A DNA stretch of 64,000 bases from Paralichthys olivaceus (GCF_024713975.1 NC_091107.1:20761501-20825500); one strand, 5' to 3'. Positions 46,000 to 61,900 are shown, counted from the first letter of the stretch. Notes: generated from the letters alone by a model not told the origin. Numbers and translations: made by a program.

Positions 46000-48900
46000 T
46001 TATAATGACTCTTTGTTGCCGTCGCAAAAATAATCTTTAAAAAACAATTCAATTATTAACACTGAAATGCTGACTTCACTGGTAGTCCACGAGTCATAAA
46101 ACACAACTCACTGAATTTCTTTTACAAACACAGTACTACAGTTACATTAAATAGTCATTACCGTTAAATCTATTAATGAATAATGTTCAAATAAACGAAT
46201 AATAAAAACAATGACACTTTTAAAATCCTCTCATTCCCTCTCGCCATAGTAGCTGCTGTCTTTTTATCAACAGTGTATCATTTAGAAAATATACTGCTTC
46301 TGAGATGTTTCTCTGACAAAAGCAGAAAACAGACTGGCAGCATAACAATAATAGTACATGAGCTCAAACGTCGTACAATTAGGGTGATGTTTTTCAAGGG
46401 GAGTGAAGACAGGACGTAACCATTCCTGTGATCTAACATTTATTTATGTAGGCTGGTAGCCTTTTGGCTCAGTATGGAATTATTTGGCACTCTTGCTGAC
46501 AAATATTTGCCATTAAAAAGCTTTCACTTTTTCTAAAATGGCACAAGAAGGCATTTTCATCTCATTTCTGAACATATTCAGAGGATGTTTTCATTTTAAA
46601 AGACATATAAATGCTGTCCTAGAAAGCCCTTTTTAGTAGTTAACACTGTGGACTTTCACAGATTCCCCTAGTAACAAACGAACCACTGTCATTAATATCC
46701 AAGAGAGATGTACCCAATCAACAAAACATCACTTTGCTTAGGTCGGAATATATGATCTTATGCTGTCAGTCCATTTTTTTCTGAGATGGAAAGAACAGAG
46801 GTTAAAACGAAGTAAAATCGATCCTAAAGAAAATCGACAATGACATGAAAATGTTTGCAAGGTACTGGCATGCTTTCTTCAGTTTACACTTGAGCAAGCG
46901 TTCAGCCCTGCACAATTGTCCAGATAACGAAAGAACAGCCTCACAGACTTTGACAGTAAAAGTGGAGTAAAATCCAACACATACATGAGTTCTCTGGGAT
47001 GGAGAAGGTCAACTATATGTTCATGGGAGGTTCAGAGGGTCAAAGACAAAAACGGCCTCATGTCTGGTTGGCAAGAATCCTGTATTTTCTCAGACGCAAG
47101 GGCTCAGAAATACCTTAATCCATTTCAACAGTGGACACGGTAGCGGGTGCTCATTGTAATGAAACACAAATTGTGATATCGTGGAGGCTGAGAGTGTGAC
47201 GCTCAGGTAGAAGAGGTTTTAAGAGAGGAGCAAGCAGCCTTATAGCCAGTTTGTAGCGGTTAAAACCAGTCGTAGCCTTCTTGTGAAAGGGCTCCGTGGG
47301 GGTTCGAGGTGGTGGTGGTGGATGAACGTCCGGAATACATTTGGAGTAGAAATAAAAACAAACGTGACAACTTTTGGAATGATGTTGTAGTTCGTTTGGC
47401 ATTCAGGTGTGAAGCAGTAAATGCAACAAAAGGGGTTTGTAACATAAAATAATGGGACAGAACTATCATTCACGTTGCTAGGCCTTTCCAAGTCTAGTAG
47501 GTTTCCTCTGTGGTTTTCATTATGTTGAGGTGGTAGACGCAATCTTTATTTGGCTGGTGCCAATTATGTTTCTCAGATCTGACAGTTTCCATCTGCCAGA
47601 CGTCCAACCTGCATCCCTCAGTACATCCACCCCAGTGCTTCCATCACACTTTACTGGGGAAATGAAAACCACTTTAAATTTAAAAAAAAACAAGTAAAAA
47701 GACAAAGTAAAAAGGACAAAAGCATACACATCCCTCATGGTTTCACCTTGTTGGTTCAAAATACAGCACTCAGTGATTGACACAAACCTCTGCTGAAGGG
47801 AATGTGAAGGAGAAGCCTTCAAGTGGGGGAACAGGTGCAACTTTTCTATTTTGTCTGAGACTCCAGCCCTTTTCATCATTCATGAGACCCAACGGGTTTA
47901 GGGAATAAATAAATTAAAGTAACATTAGTTTAATAGCAAATAATGGCAGGATTAAAAAAGAAAAAAAGATCAACTGTTGAAAGACAACATGGTTTGCTTC
48001 ATTTCACAGCCAATATGACCACTGATCAGTAAAGTGCATTTATGCAACACCAAACAAACAAGATAATGTTGACAGCGAATCGGAAGTTGTGTTAAAACAT
48101 ATCTGGTTCATGACTATGGCCGTGTGAGGCCTACCTGACTATAGCTGAAATCTGTATTTGACATAGATATTAACTCTACATGTATTTGACATTCCTGCCC
48201 TGAATTTACATTGAAGACCAATAACATTCGACAGAAGAAAAAAAAAAAAAAGAGTAAATGGGTACATTCATAGATTAGATCTGGGCTTTCAAGCTGTGAC
48301 TTAAAAAAATCTACAAATATCATGGGACAGGTTATATGAGGTTCAACCTGTTAGTAAAACAAACGCATGTCTGGTATCTTAAAAAAAACAAACACAAGGA
48401 GCCAATGCACTGAATAACATTTTCACGTTTGCTTGTTTCACATTTTCAATACTCCTCACTGTACCTAAAATTGAAAATATCTTCTCTGATGATGTAGAGA
48501 GATGAACTCGATGAACTGATGAGAATTTGATCTGAGATGTTTGTGTGTCTGTGTGTGTGTGTGTGTGTTTCTGTGTCTTTTTTTTTTTCGGGCCAACATG
48601 ACAATAATGAGCTCCCTCCCAACTCACAACATAAAAAAAAACAGTTTTTTTTTTTTTTTTTTAAACATGAGGCGAGAAAAACTTAAGTGCTTTACATTTG
48701 ACTGCATGCAGTGTTATGTCTGAATGTTGCGAGAACACCTCGCAAATTTTTGTAATTTTTTTCCTCCATAATTTACTTTGATACCATGCAATAGAAGACG
48801 TGCAAAAAGATAACACCTAACTCCACAAACACATTTTTGATTGTTAATGTTATGTTATGAATGCTTATAACATGTTATGCTTAGTCCATGCTGGCCTATA

Positions 48901-51900
48901 GAGACATTTGTGAGAAAACAGCAGTACTTAAGCCACAGGTCAAACAAACACACAAGGGATGCATGGAGTGTAAAACAACATGGATCCATAAAAATCACAA
49001 TCTTTAACTCTTAGTCTATGTACCTATGGGATAAAACAATGCACAAAAAGTTCTTTGTCCTTTGTTTTCTTAAGTAATGTATTTGATTATCTTTTCTTAA
49101 CTTAAAAGACAGTGTTTGATTGGCACTTGATCAGCACTTCTAAACAAGTTATTGATATCTAACATTTGATCGCACATCTACAATTTCAGAAGCTGCAGAG
49201 GTCTAGTTTGGCACAGGTTGTACTATGGAGTCTATTATTACTTTTACTATCTTACCAATACTGTATAGTATTCTATACACCTCGTTTTATGCTCCAGCCT
49301 TGTGGAGCATGTTTCTAAACAGACCAGACATTTTTTTCAACTAAAATATTTTTGTATAGTTTACTTATCAAATAGCAGCATTTTCATAACTTACAAAAAG
49401 TACATGTAAACCTATTCATTCAAAATCTTAGTAATTTCAAAGGTTCATACAACAGACATAAAACACAAAACAGGACAACATGCTACTATATTGCTTCCAA
49501 TATTCTTTACATTTTCTTACTGTCAAACTAAATCATCAATGACAGAAATATGGACACCACCGGCTGATGATGAGTCATCATAATGCACAAACAAATCGCG
49601 AAGCTAATCTTAATCAGGCTTAGTTGGCACTCTCATCATCCACACAAATATAACATAGTTCACATTGTATCGACAACGCTGGACTGCATTTGGACTACAA
49701 ACTAGAATAGCTACAATAAAGTACATATAGATCATATGACATGACATATTGTATTCCACAGAAATGGATTCTAGTCATTTTCAGATAAGAGGATATGCAT
49801 AAAGGATGTCATTGTTTCGGCTTGAGGTCACAAACGAGTTCCCACCTTACACTCGCTATCTAATGCATTCTGTCCGTTCTATGCTTTGTTTAGAGGCTGA
49901 GGCTTGAGCTCAGTTTGTTCAGCCAACATATGAATATTTATTCAACCAAGATTTACCTTCTTCTGGAAAAAAAACAACACTTTCTCTTTCCTTAAAAGGC
50001 CATAATTCACAGTCTAAACCTTCCTAAATCCTACTTGTTCTTCTTATAGAGGGAATTTGATACTAATGTTGCTGGTTGGTTTGGTGGGTGTCACAGTTTT
50101 GGAGGCAGGTGTTTTCTGTGCATTTTAGCCTTGTGAACTCCTGCGGCCTGGGAAAATATTTTCATACCCTTATGACCTATAGTGCATAACTCCCACCAGC
50201 AGCACACCCGACACACCGCCCATGAGAAGACAAGACAGGAGGAAGGAGAAAGAGGGGGAGAGCACGGCGTAGGAAGAAGCACAGACAGGGATTAGGACAC
50301 AGGAGGAATTTTCAGAACGGCGAGAAACGGCAACATGCAGGGGAATAAAATGTTGAGAGAAAGAGGAAAGCTAATGAGGGGCAGAGAGAAATAGTATTTG
50401 GCACAACGTATTGATCAGTATTGATCAGGCAAGCAGTCCAGTTGCATTGATAAAACACCCCCTTGTTTTGTGCTTGTATCCTATTATATGCTTAAAATCT
50501 TGGGCAGTAAAAGGTTATCTTACGCTAAGATTTCTCTAGTGGCCACATTGTAGTTATGGATGACTGTGAAGCCTTTTAGACATGAAGTGAAAGGAAAGAT
50601 TTCAGTTAGGAAGAAAGGCTTACTTTTGCAATTGCCACGCACAATGTTCAGACACAAAGAGTGGTTTCAAACACTTGCAAATCCATTTAAATTCAAACAT
50701 GAATTGTGAAAATGAAAAGAGACAAGGCTATTCATAAGATTTTCCAAAAAATGGGAGTGGTTCTGATTTTCTTGGACTCTACTCAGCACCAACCCTCACA
50801 GCCGTGTACTCAGGAAGCTGATCATAGAGCTTGGGTTGATGGGGAGAATTGAAAGATGTCTCGATACAGTGTCGGAAGTGGACGCAATAGGGCTGGAGAA
50901 TAACAGTGCATGAAAATGTGGTTGGGGGCTAATTTGTGGTTCTCTGATCAGAATTTAAATGCAGTGCGTTAGTACTAGTAAACAAAAACATCACAAGACG
51001 TCGGAGTGAGAATGCTCTTGTGGTGATATCCCTTTTGTCAGTATAGGTACGTCTTGTGTATGTGACACAGATGTGCACATTAAAATATACTCACATCCCA
51101 TGCAGGGACAGACACGCTTTACATTGTGTTCGTAATGTCTCACAGTGCAGTCTTCAGAGACCCAGTGTACTCAGGATGAACACCATGGATAGCAGCACAG
51201 AGGGAAGCCAAGGTAATCTTTGCGTGCTTGTAAATGCTCTAGATAATTTGCCTCCCTGCATTAGACAAACAATTGCCAATAACAGACAATGATGCCACAA
51301 CATTTTGCTATGTTTTAATATGTGCGCCACATGAAGTTAGTGAGCGATAACATGTTTCGGGGACGATAACAGGCATGAACTACAGTTGTAGTTTTTTTAT
51401 GTCTTGATGCAAATTGGGAAGGATGGCTCAAAGAAAAAATGAGCCCAAACCTTCTTTTCAAGTGTCAGTCTACTTCCCTTTCATTAGTTCATGTCTTTTG
51501 ACTATTTGGTACCCTTAATGTAAAGGCAATCGCTTCTTTGTTCACAGATATTGGTTCATACAGCTTTTCTTAACAAAATGCTTTTGTAGTGCTTTGTTCC
51601 CTTTGTGAACTAAACTGGTTAGACACTGCATCAAGGTAGACTGAGCTTTAAGTTATTCCTCTTGGGTTACAAATGTGCAACTGAGGCAAAACACTGTCAG
51701 GTAAAATCTAGAGAATGGCCAATTTTTGGAAAAAAGAAGACCTGCCTTGGGAGTGTAGATGGAGACTGGATTGCTTTCCATCATGAAACGCTGAAATCAG
51801 TTCTTTTTCACTGGGTGAGAGGCTGGGTCAGATCCAATGGGCTACTAATGGCTGGATGATACATCAGCGTATTTGTCTAATCAAGTAAAGAGATTGGTCG

Positions 51901-52957
51901 CCAGAGAGATTTTGAGTTCATGTTTAAGGAGATAAAAACCTAATCCTATAGCACCAAGAAAGGGTTAAACAACAAACACATTTCTGTGTTTGTAGCTGTG
52001 GCTGAATATGCAAATATGTTTCAGTGTTTGTGCATTTGTGGGAGCATTATCTATGTAAGTTCATGTAAAATATATTTATACATTCCTGTGTGTCTCCTCT
52101 ATCCTCTCACATTGATTATTTAACCCCTGAACTATTCTTGCAGACAGCAACAGTGAAGTTCAGCCTGGGTTTGAGTTATACATTTCTTTCACTGCAACAC
52201 AATGTTTGATCCCTGTAAATAAAAAATAGCATCAGGCTAAAATTGTTTTTACATTCAGATCAACCTGCATTCACAGGTTTAAATAATCTATTTGTGTTTG
52301 AATGAGACCATGTCAATAAATAAAGGATGAAAATATAAAATACCCAAATTTAGAAACGTCAATCATGATATGAGCCAGAATTCAACATATGTGAAAGTAG
52401 ACATGAATATACTCAGATTGCTTCCCCATAGATTGAGATGACAGGTGCTTGTCATAAAACCTGTCCCCTGTTAACAATGCCTTCTGCACTGTATACAAAG
52501 AGCAAGGTTTGTAGAACAGCTCTATTAGCTGGAACTTCATCTGACCCGCTCAACTCGCCGGGAGCTGAGGTTTGCAACTGAAATTAAAACCAACAAAACC
52601 AAACAAAAAATGGAAAATAAAACAGCTATGAGGTTTTTGAGGAGGGTGAAACCCTGCGGCCTCACCCTTGAATCTGCAGCTTGGCAGTGGACCAGTTCAG
52701 CTTACTCTGATCACCATCATCAAAAGGACTCGACACGAACTTTTAAAAAACATCAGGACGTCAGTCCTTAAAACACATTCACATATCACACACACTTATC
52801 TTGGTTGTCTCCCCCACCTCCTCCTTTGTGATTCTCTCATTTGATACTGAAATATTGAACAGATATTTGGACATTTCTTTTTTCTATTCATCGTGGCCCT
52901 CTCAATTCCCTTCTATCTCTGTCTTCATCCTTTCCTTCTTTCCTCTTCTTTTTCCTT
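46000..52957 (-). other. Probable long 3' UTR and downstream flank of nova2
   Basis: About 7 kb without exons, satellites or recognised interspersed repeats follow the nova2 stop codon. It has many A and T runs when read in the gene direction, and several AATAAA hexamers. NOVA genes are known for 3' UTRs of several kilobases. The true end cannot be set from sequence alone. A short (TG)n lies at 48541-48569. Confidence 0.4.
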
Positions 52958-55900
52958 TTAGCCCACCTTTTGTGGGTTGGTAGCACGCACACCCTGCTCG
53001 TACGTGATCCTCTGGCTGATCAGATACTGCGCTGCTTGTGTAGCGGCTGGCGACCCTGTTATGGTAACTTTACGGTTCCGAGTACCAGGAATGAACTCTC
53101 CCTTTTTGGAGATCTGGATTCGGGCTCCTGTTAGCTCCTGGTACTCGACCAGCGTTTTCCCTCCTTTCCCCAAAATGGCACCAACCAGATTCTCAGGAAC
53201 AGCAATCTCAACCACGTCCTTGGCCCCATCTCCCAGCTTCTCTGTTGCCAGTAGAGAGGAGGCCATCAGCGGGGAAGAGGCATTTAGGTAACCATTGGAA
53301 GCCCCTGTAGCAGCTGCTAGAGAACCCAGGGAGAACCCACCAAGGCCTGCAGCAGGGTGGCCACTGCTGGAGGCATCGCTAGCATAGGAGGCCAGCAGGT
53401 TAGCTGCAGCAGCAGCAGCTGGGTTAGCGCTAGCTGCTACTGCAGCAAGAACCCCAGAGGCAGCTGCAGGGTTGAGGCCTAGGCCAAGGGTGTTAGTGTT
53501 GTAGCCATAGCTGGCCAATGTATTGAGGGCTGAGGTGATGGCCAACAGGTCATTGCCAGAGAAGCTAGACATGGCGGCGGGGAAGGCACCCATTCCCGTC
53601 AAGCCGGCCTGACCCAGAAGACTGGAGGCAGTGGCAGCTGCTGCGGCCGCGTTGGGCAGGACCTCAGCCGTGTTGGCGTAGGGGGAGCCAGTGGGGTTGG
53701 AGTTGGCCACTGGACCCGAGACGTTAGAATAGCTGATGTTGAGACAGCTGCTGCTCTGAGGGTCCTCCTGGATCTTCTGCACTATGATCTCCACAGCCTT
53801 TCGGTTCTGTTCAGGCTCCCCACTGATGGTTACCACTCGCTCCTGGAGGTTGATGCCCTCTGGCTTCTGGGAGAGTTGCACCCAAGCCCCTGACTGCTCC
53901 ATCACTGCTTTCACTGTGGCTCCACCCTTGCCAATGATCAGCCCAGCTGTGCTATTGGGCACAATCAATTTGGCCTGTGGAGAAATAGAAAGATTGAAGT
54001 AGCAATAAAATGTAATAAGAGACAGATTTAATGGCATAAATGGCCGACAGAGAGAGGGATATCTTACACTGAGTCAGAGTAGTATACCAGCCCCCGCTTT
54101 ACTCAGCGGTTTGTTAATCCCAGGGGTTTAGGCTGCAGCTGCCACACAGCTCTGTCTAGCTATGAAAGACCGTAGGTAAAAATAACCACATACCCTCACA
54201 TTTTCCTGACCCTACCACACTGTGGGTCATGGCCCAGAGAACAAATAAGACAAATAAACAAGGTCTCCTGGAAGTGACCTGTACCTACCACAGAGTGACC
54301 ACACACCCTCAGACCCACTGGCTGTACAGTATCTCACCTGTTTGACGCGGTCGGGATTCACAGTGGTCTGTGGCTGCAGTATGCTGACAGGTTCAGGTTT
54401 CTGGGCGCTCTGGGGCATCTCACGGACTTTCTCCGCAATGAAGTTGTGAACACCATTGAGAGCTTCGACTGTACCCTGTATCAGACAGACACGTTCTGTT
54501 GTTCCTGTGATGACAGAGGAGGAAGAGGGCAAACATAAGTCGGTTGCATCAGTTACTATAATGCTCTGAGTGCGTACTTGACAAGCAGATTTGAAGGACT
54601 TGCTCGGGCTGGACCAGAGTCTATTTATATTAAGATGTCTTGGCAATGAAAAATGCTCCTTGACATTTCACAATGAGGCCCCAATTACTAAGCGTTTCCT
54701 TGCTTCTTCCATTTACACAATCAACAGAGAAACGTCCGAAAAGAAGAACCATGCTTGGTTAGGGAGCCATGGGGTTGGGGGGGCTGGGAAGGAGGGGCAG
54801 CTCATTCCTCTTCAATGATGTAACTCTTTCAGTGCTGTAATGCTTAGCCTGGCCTTGCCCAGCAGCTCTAACACCAAACACACACACTTGTTCCTCCTCT
54901 AGGCTTCTCTCTACACCCACATTGACAATCCAACTGGCATTCCGTTACCATGGTAAAGGGGCTGAGTCGTGGAAACAGGTGATGCAACAGCGAGCCTTTT
55001 ATACTTCCTCACAAGATTTTTAAAACACTCACCCTTTTGTATCAACCTTCCTGCCTCGCTCTCTTTAACATTTGACCGTTCTTTGGCTGATTTTTTCTCA
55101 AATGACATAACAGTGACATAAATCTGGAAAATTTAGTGAGAGTAAAGCGTCACATCTTCACCATTAATCGGGTATGTTTGCAAATGGCAAAGGCAAGCTA
55201 ATGAGGTGAACGAGTGTCTGAGCAGCGCTGCTGTACTGCATCACTGAAATTCAGTAGAATCTCATCTGATCTCTGGGCATTTATCAGGACATTACTCAGG
55301 AAATTAATGAATTAATTCAAAGAAATCAGTCAAAGTCAGACTGGACTGTCTTCATGCCATTGGCATGTCTTATAATGGATTTAAACAATCAATAGGTCAG
55401 TTTAAGCCAATCAGGAGAAGCAGTGGAAAACTGTTATTGGGAAAAATAGGGGGAACAGGCATCTGACCTGAAACTGACCTTATTTTCTTAGTTACCTTGA
55501 ATTGTCTATAATAGCCATACAGTGTTCCATGTTGCACTATGACTTTAAATAACACTGCTTGAGACAGTAGTCCTGCACATGTTACCGAATGTCTGACTGT
55601 CAATTTGTGTTACCAAAATAAATCCAATTTTATTCCTGGAAAATATACAAACTGGCTATAAATGAAGTAGAGCTTCAGGGAGAAGCACAGTTGGCTCCTT
55701 TTTGAGCTACTGAGCTTCACCTGCCTCCTATTCTTTAACTTGAGTGATTACCTGTGATTTGTATGCAAGCACATAACATTATTATGACATTATTTCCAAA
55801 GTGATAATGCAATTAAGTATTTTAATCACATGCATGGATATGTCAATGAAATAGTTACAGTGAATATTTAAAAAAAGACAAGAAAAACAGTGGTTGTTGT

Positions 55901-58900
55901 TTCCTTTCACTCTCATTTTCAATGATTTATGTTCATGTTAAGTTTGCGCTTGTGTATGCAGCCATGGATACAAACAACAGACTGTAATAATGAAAATAAA
56001 GTATGAGGAAGTTAGAACCAATATGACAGTGATGTCTGACTTATTGGAAATTGACTTGCTCTACCCAGATGCAACAAACGTGGCCATACTGAGTGACACA
56101 ACATGTCCTTAGAAGGCATAAACCTCGACTGGTCTTCACACAGTGACAGCACAGCTCCCAGGTCAGAGGAAGGGTTCATGCATGTACCATGTACCATGAT
56201 GTGTGACTACAACCTTTGTCAGTGACGTGAAACCATGAAGAGGACAAACTATCTGAATTTACAAGTTTTGTTCTCTACCCTTTTCACTTCCTGAATTGCT
56301 TGCTTCAGCTTTTGCCTTCTGTCTTTCTTTGAGGATGATGAATTGCACAATAAAAGCTCTGGGCTTTGAGTTGCACGTCGGCTTGTTGGCAGGTAGGGGA
56401 GACAAATGTGTCACTGCCCCAGAGAGCACACATCTCAGCCTTCAGCTTTCCCCCAAAAGACCAATGATTCCCAGGTGTTCTATCTTGATCCTGAAGTAAG
56501 AGAGTTTCAACACAACTCCAGTTGCTTGAGCTTCCATGCGATTTGAATCTGGCTCTGGCTTAGTCTCATTATTCAAACACATATGTATCACTGTCAACAC
56601 ATCAGCAGATTCTTTTAAGTAATTGTTCACACTACTAATCGAGCTGGAATGTTTTTGTTGGAAATCCCACTGCTGAATATATTCATGGTGTCACAGTGAT
56701 GCCATGTGGCATGCTTACCAAAATGTAAACACAGATTTTAAATCTTTGGACTTTTTGTAACATGCCATTTTTATCCAGTAAATCAGAGTCAATTGGAAAA
56801 CTTTTACATCACATCACATTCTGACCAGGAGTTCACAACACTATGTGCTGAATTTATAAAAAAAAGCCAGCAATTTGCTTATCAGATTTAGATTTTTAGA
56901 ACAGAGAATTAAGCCATTAAACTAATGACTGATTTGTTTCATATATCTGATTCTAATAAGCGTTAAGACATACAAATGAACAGTAAATAGTAAATAGAGG
57001 AAGAAACCTAATACTGTGGGACTCTTTAGAGTACTAGATAGCATCAAGAGGATTTGGGATGTTGTAATGGAGGATCTGATGTCTGTGTTACATTAAAATA
57101 CATCAGGGATTTTACTACTAGACGGAGTACAGACACAAAGTGCGGAGTTTCAGGCTCGGATAGATCAGAGCTGCAGCTGTTTGTAATCTTTGGTCATTTC
57201 ATGGGTTTTAAAGGTTAAGGCTGGTGATGGTCTGTATTCTTCCTTAAGGTCAAAAAATCTCATGAAAAGACAAAAACCAACAAAGCATTAGTCAACAACT
57301 TGACACCTCAGTACCGCGTCTGTCTCGTCTCTACCTTGTCGGCCCTGAGCCCCATTTCCACCGATATCTACTAAAGACATACAGTACATCTCCAAACACA
57401 GGTCACAAATACATGAAGCAGTTTCACTTTTACAATAAAACAGGTGACTACTGTTGTTTTTTAGCATACATGACTCAAACAGCAGTAAATACAGATTGTT
57501 GGGGACTAATTTTAGCAATGGATTAATACACTTTTGGAACAGAGTTTAGAGCAGCAGGGTGGTGCTGGTGGTCCCGATGAGGGAATGACTCAAAAATAAT
57601 TTACAGTGCCCATGTCTTTGGAAATGAGGGAACATGTCACCCAGTGAAACAGTGTGGCTCACTGTTAGTGGCACACTGTTTTTAATAGTCTTGTGGACAA
57701 CAATGGAGCTATATGGCACAATTGGAAGCAATATCTGGCTCTGAATACAGTATTTTTGAGTTGAGATAATTCATTGTTGGTTTTGTTCTTTTCATTCGTT
57801 GACAATTTAAAAAGTGCAGACTATCACCATACTTTAACAAATATGAACACCAAAAGGACAAGCACAGTCAATGTCAGAAATACACAATTTGCAGAGTAAA
57901 TGAGCGAGCTTGTTGAGTGTGGTTATGAAGGACACCATAATGCAACATGCAACATAAATGGAGGAGCTGCACAAAACTAAGAAAATGTACACACGCTGTG
58001 GAGGGTGGCGTCTCCAGGGACAAATTGAAAAAACGTCTGAAATGTGGCATTGACTGTAATGTTCAAAAGTCGCAGCTATTGATGCAGAGTGGTGAAGAGT
58101 CATTTTGTGATGGAAGTGACGGAAACATAACAATGAATATAATTGGACAATAGCGGGCAGTGGGAACTCAGGACCTTTCTGCCTTTTCTGTGAGCTCTGA
58201 AAAATATGTTTCAAATTCAAAAGCATGGCCCATCTATTTAAAACAATTATATTTACTCTCTAAGATTACTGAAGAAGAATTTAGGTATTCATTGATAGAA
58301 GAATCAAAAAAGATTAATGTAGGCTAGTGTTTCCTGAGTTGAGGTCTTTAAGGGTGGCTAGCATAGATGCTACAGTGGGCAGAGTTAGTATGGGGAGTTC
58401 TTGATTATTTAAAGAGCTATACTGGAAATATAGTTTTGCACTTTCATAATAATGGGAGCGTTGAGAGACAGACTTAAATTGAATGACAACTTTTGAAGCA
58501 CTGGCTCCAGCTCCCCCTGGAACCCTCACAGAATAAGCGATGTAGATGATGGATGGATAGAACTTTTGAAGTAGCAAGGGCCAAGGTATTTTAGTCCTCT
58601 CAGTGGAGTCAAAAACACTGGATAGCATCTTTCAGACACTTCCTACTAAATGCCCACACCCTGTTAACGCCACACCTCCAGTTTTGTAACACAGGCTTTC
58701 TGTTAATAATTTTGAGTGACCAAGCCCAGCCGATGTATAAAAGTGAGGTCATCATGGTTATTTTGCCAGACATTTGAAAGCTCCCTCTGGAGCCACTGAA
58801 GAGATTACTCAACTGCTTTCACTGGTTCACAAGTACTCCTCATGACAAACTTTAGGAATCACATTGATTGAGTGCCCATTTAATTAACTCACATTTCCCA

Positions 58901-61900
58901 ATCAAAAAAATGTCATCAGTTGTTTTGATGTGCGTTCAGTGTTCTGACAAAATGGTTGTGTCATATAGCAGAGACATGTTGGAATACTGCAGTACACTGT
59001 CACCAGGAAGAGCTGTTGTTCACTGGAGAAACAAAAGGCTGCAGTTTCCATTTGTTTGAAATCCCCGCCCATGACGTCACCCTAGCCAGAGTTGATGCTG
59101 TCCTATATGGAGCTTGAAAGAGTGACTTTACACTACATATAGAACATGTTGGAAAACAACAAAGAGTTCCTGTGCTGCAGTTTCATTGTGTGCTCTTTTT
59201 TTTTGAAAAAGGAACTACCTCAGCTTACTCTGAGGAATAATGGTGTTTTAAAGCATGAGGTCACATATTGGGACTGATATTTTAATGATCCAATAATGGA
59301 AAACATACTCCCTGTGTTGCTGTGACATCATAACACCCTCATCTGTTCGTGCTCTACAAAGTAACCCAATACACGCACTTGGCCGGAGGCCAGCTGCACA
59401 AAGCAAAGGGTTTGAAGTTTTGTTTCTAAGTTTATGTTCAAATCGTGGACTCCCACTGCTCTCTCCCTCTCAGCTGCATAAATATGAGGATGTGTGTAAG
59501 TAGGTGTGAGTGGGTGTGTGTATGAGCTGAATGTACAGTGCGAGTGGGTGAATGCATAGCATGCTCCATTTATAGAGGATCAAGTCATTCAGCCAAAACC
59601 TGTTTCAGATGGGTTCACTTTAAATAATGAAGATAAAAAAGTCAGCACCCATGAATTAGGAGGAAGGCATGTAAACAACTTTTTAAGAGAAGTGTGATGT
59701 AATCTTATCTGGCCTGAACTCTCCCAACTACCAGGAACCAAAATCAGAGAGAAATAGTGAGTGGGGAGGAGGAAAGAGGAAACTTGGCGTGTGTTGGAGC
59801 AGCTTGAGTACAGCTGGGAGAGGGGTCATGTCCACAGAGAGGGATTGAAAGAGGCTATTTCTAGGCCTGCCCCCCTGTCCCCTCGCTCACATACAATCAT
59901 GCATCATACACACACTTCACTATCTCTGCTCATCCATCTCAGTCCGCCACATCAGGGCCCAAGTGCACAGTTCCAATCAAGACCTTCAAATTCACGGTTT
60001 CATGTCTTACACTGACGGATGGAAGACGTGAGGTGGGTGGGAGTCTCAGACTGAGCCATCAAAGAGAGGATTGCAGAAGAAAATGGCTGCATCGGTTGTT
60101 GTCCCTTGATTTCTCTAGTGTGTGATTGTGCTGTGGTTGGAGTGTGCTCAGGTTGCCGCAGGATGAGAGATAGGGGTATGAACTGTGTGTAACAGTATTA
60201 GCATGCTACGTTAGCCCAAATCTAGACTGCTTCAGCACTGAAGGAGGGTAATACATTTGTGGCTGATAAACATGTCATATTGAATTGCTTGTCTCTAAAA
60301 TCCGAGACAGATTTATTTATTTTTTGTTGTAGCTGCTGTTATAAACTTCACCAAGTCGCATATTCTCAGAACAGCTAGAGTTTTTTATAGGTCTACCCTC
60401 TTCTGATTTCTCAGGAAGTAGCACTCATCTATTGTGAAGTTTACAGTAGCAGTCGTTTCATTTTACTTGTGTGGGCCAGAACAACCATCCAATCAAATCC
60501 TTGCCAGCACCCTCTCCCTGAACTCCTCTTCTCACTCATCACGATAATGAGTAGGGGGATGGGCAAAGCAGGTGGTGGCCTATGAACGCATCTGCAATCC
60601 AAAGAGAGAAGTAAAGATACCCGTCACTGCTATCATTTGTTCTGATGCCAGTGAAGTAGCCATATTCCCTCCCTCAAACGTAGCCGGGCTAGCATGTGAA
60701 GAATTTCGATCAAAGCCCTCTGAGTAGGCGTCATTTCATCGCAGCTATAGGAAACATGGTGGAAGAAAAAGGTACGGAAAAATTTTTGCAAGCAAATCCT
60801 TTTCTTCCTCTCCCCCAGTGCTCAGTAACTCTGTAGCACCACGGCTTAGTCTGTCTTATATATCAGCTGTAACTCCCAACTGGACGGGTCAAAATCAAAC
60901 ATGATATGCTGTTTTTCTGTCTGTAGTGAGACATGTTGCTTTCTACATTAAAGTAAACTAATGACTCTTCTTCAACTGTAACCGCAGAGGACATGTCCAA
61001 TAATCACTGTAGCCATTATGATGGAAAACCAAGACATGAAATCAGGCAGACAGTAAAAAGTATACTACTACTACGAAGGGATTATTTTCTGGCATGTGTT
61101 ATCACAAAAAACATCTGGACCTAATAAGCAGCGAGATGCTCAGCACCTGTTATTTTTCACCGGGTGGAAGAATCCACTGAGGCATGAAGGACAAACACCC
61201 AGACTCCTCTACAACTCAGGCATTTGTGTTTGGAGGATAAGATGGCTCAGCTTTGACCTCCATGTGATAGGGGTCACCGAGCTGCTCGAGCATCGTTCTA
61301 CTGTTGACATTTTTGACTGAAACTCTCCAGGTTGGTTAATGCTACTGATGTAGGCTACATGTCTTCTGCATGACACAATTGATTTTGATGGGGATAAAAT
61401 GTCAGCACTGCACAATTCTTCAGACTTTACTCGAGAAAAGAGAGCCATTTCTTGTTTTGCAATGACATGGAACCATGAACACTGCAAAAAGAGCTACCCT
61501 GCACTGAAGGGTGCAACCTGCTGAGAGGCAATTTAATTGAAACTGAAAATGCCTGCAGACTTGAATGCAGCATCTAACAGCAGTAACATCTGCATGCATG
61601 TTTAGTCCTTCAAGGACACAAGGATAATCACGTTCAAAGTGTTTATGATTGGTGTGTTGTTAAATTATTTTGCAGCTATTTGTGGAAAGCCAAATGAAGA
61701 GCTCTCTTAGACCAAACCATCATTCTTTCAGCTGGGTGTCATATATTTATAGACTGATAGATTGATTTTAACTAATGTCTGTTCATTCTTACCTGGGTAG
61801 AAGTCTTTGGATTTGGACAGCTTAATGGTGGCACCCGTCTCTTTCTGCAGTTGTACGATGGTCTGGCCGCCCTTGCCAATTATAGAGCCGGCTGCATAGC

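Larger units (their letters stand above)
37113..46000. other. Gene-free region between capns1 and nova2
   Basis: No exon is supported over about 9 kb. It holds two inverted copies of one repeat at 37210-37396 and 37885-37962, a (CA)n at 37595, an (AT)n at 40763, and repeats at 39400, 41560 and 44030-45255. A non-repetitive AT-rich block with homeodomain and octamer-like words lies at about 42680-42960. Confidence 0.6.
54505..61792 (-). other. nova2 intron inside KH1
   Basis: This 7.3 kb intron contains a repeat copy at 57505-57740 and a SINE tail at 58497-58562. The remainder is mostly unique. No exon with proper splice sites was recognised. Confidence 0.75.

Noticed and set aside
53975-54337. 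Cassette exon between nova2 exons as in NOVA1
   Set aside because: I searched the 363-base intron for a serine- and threonine-rich in-frame segment with splice sites and found none.
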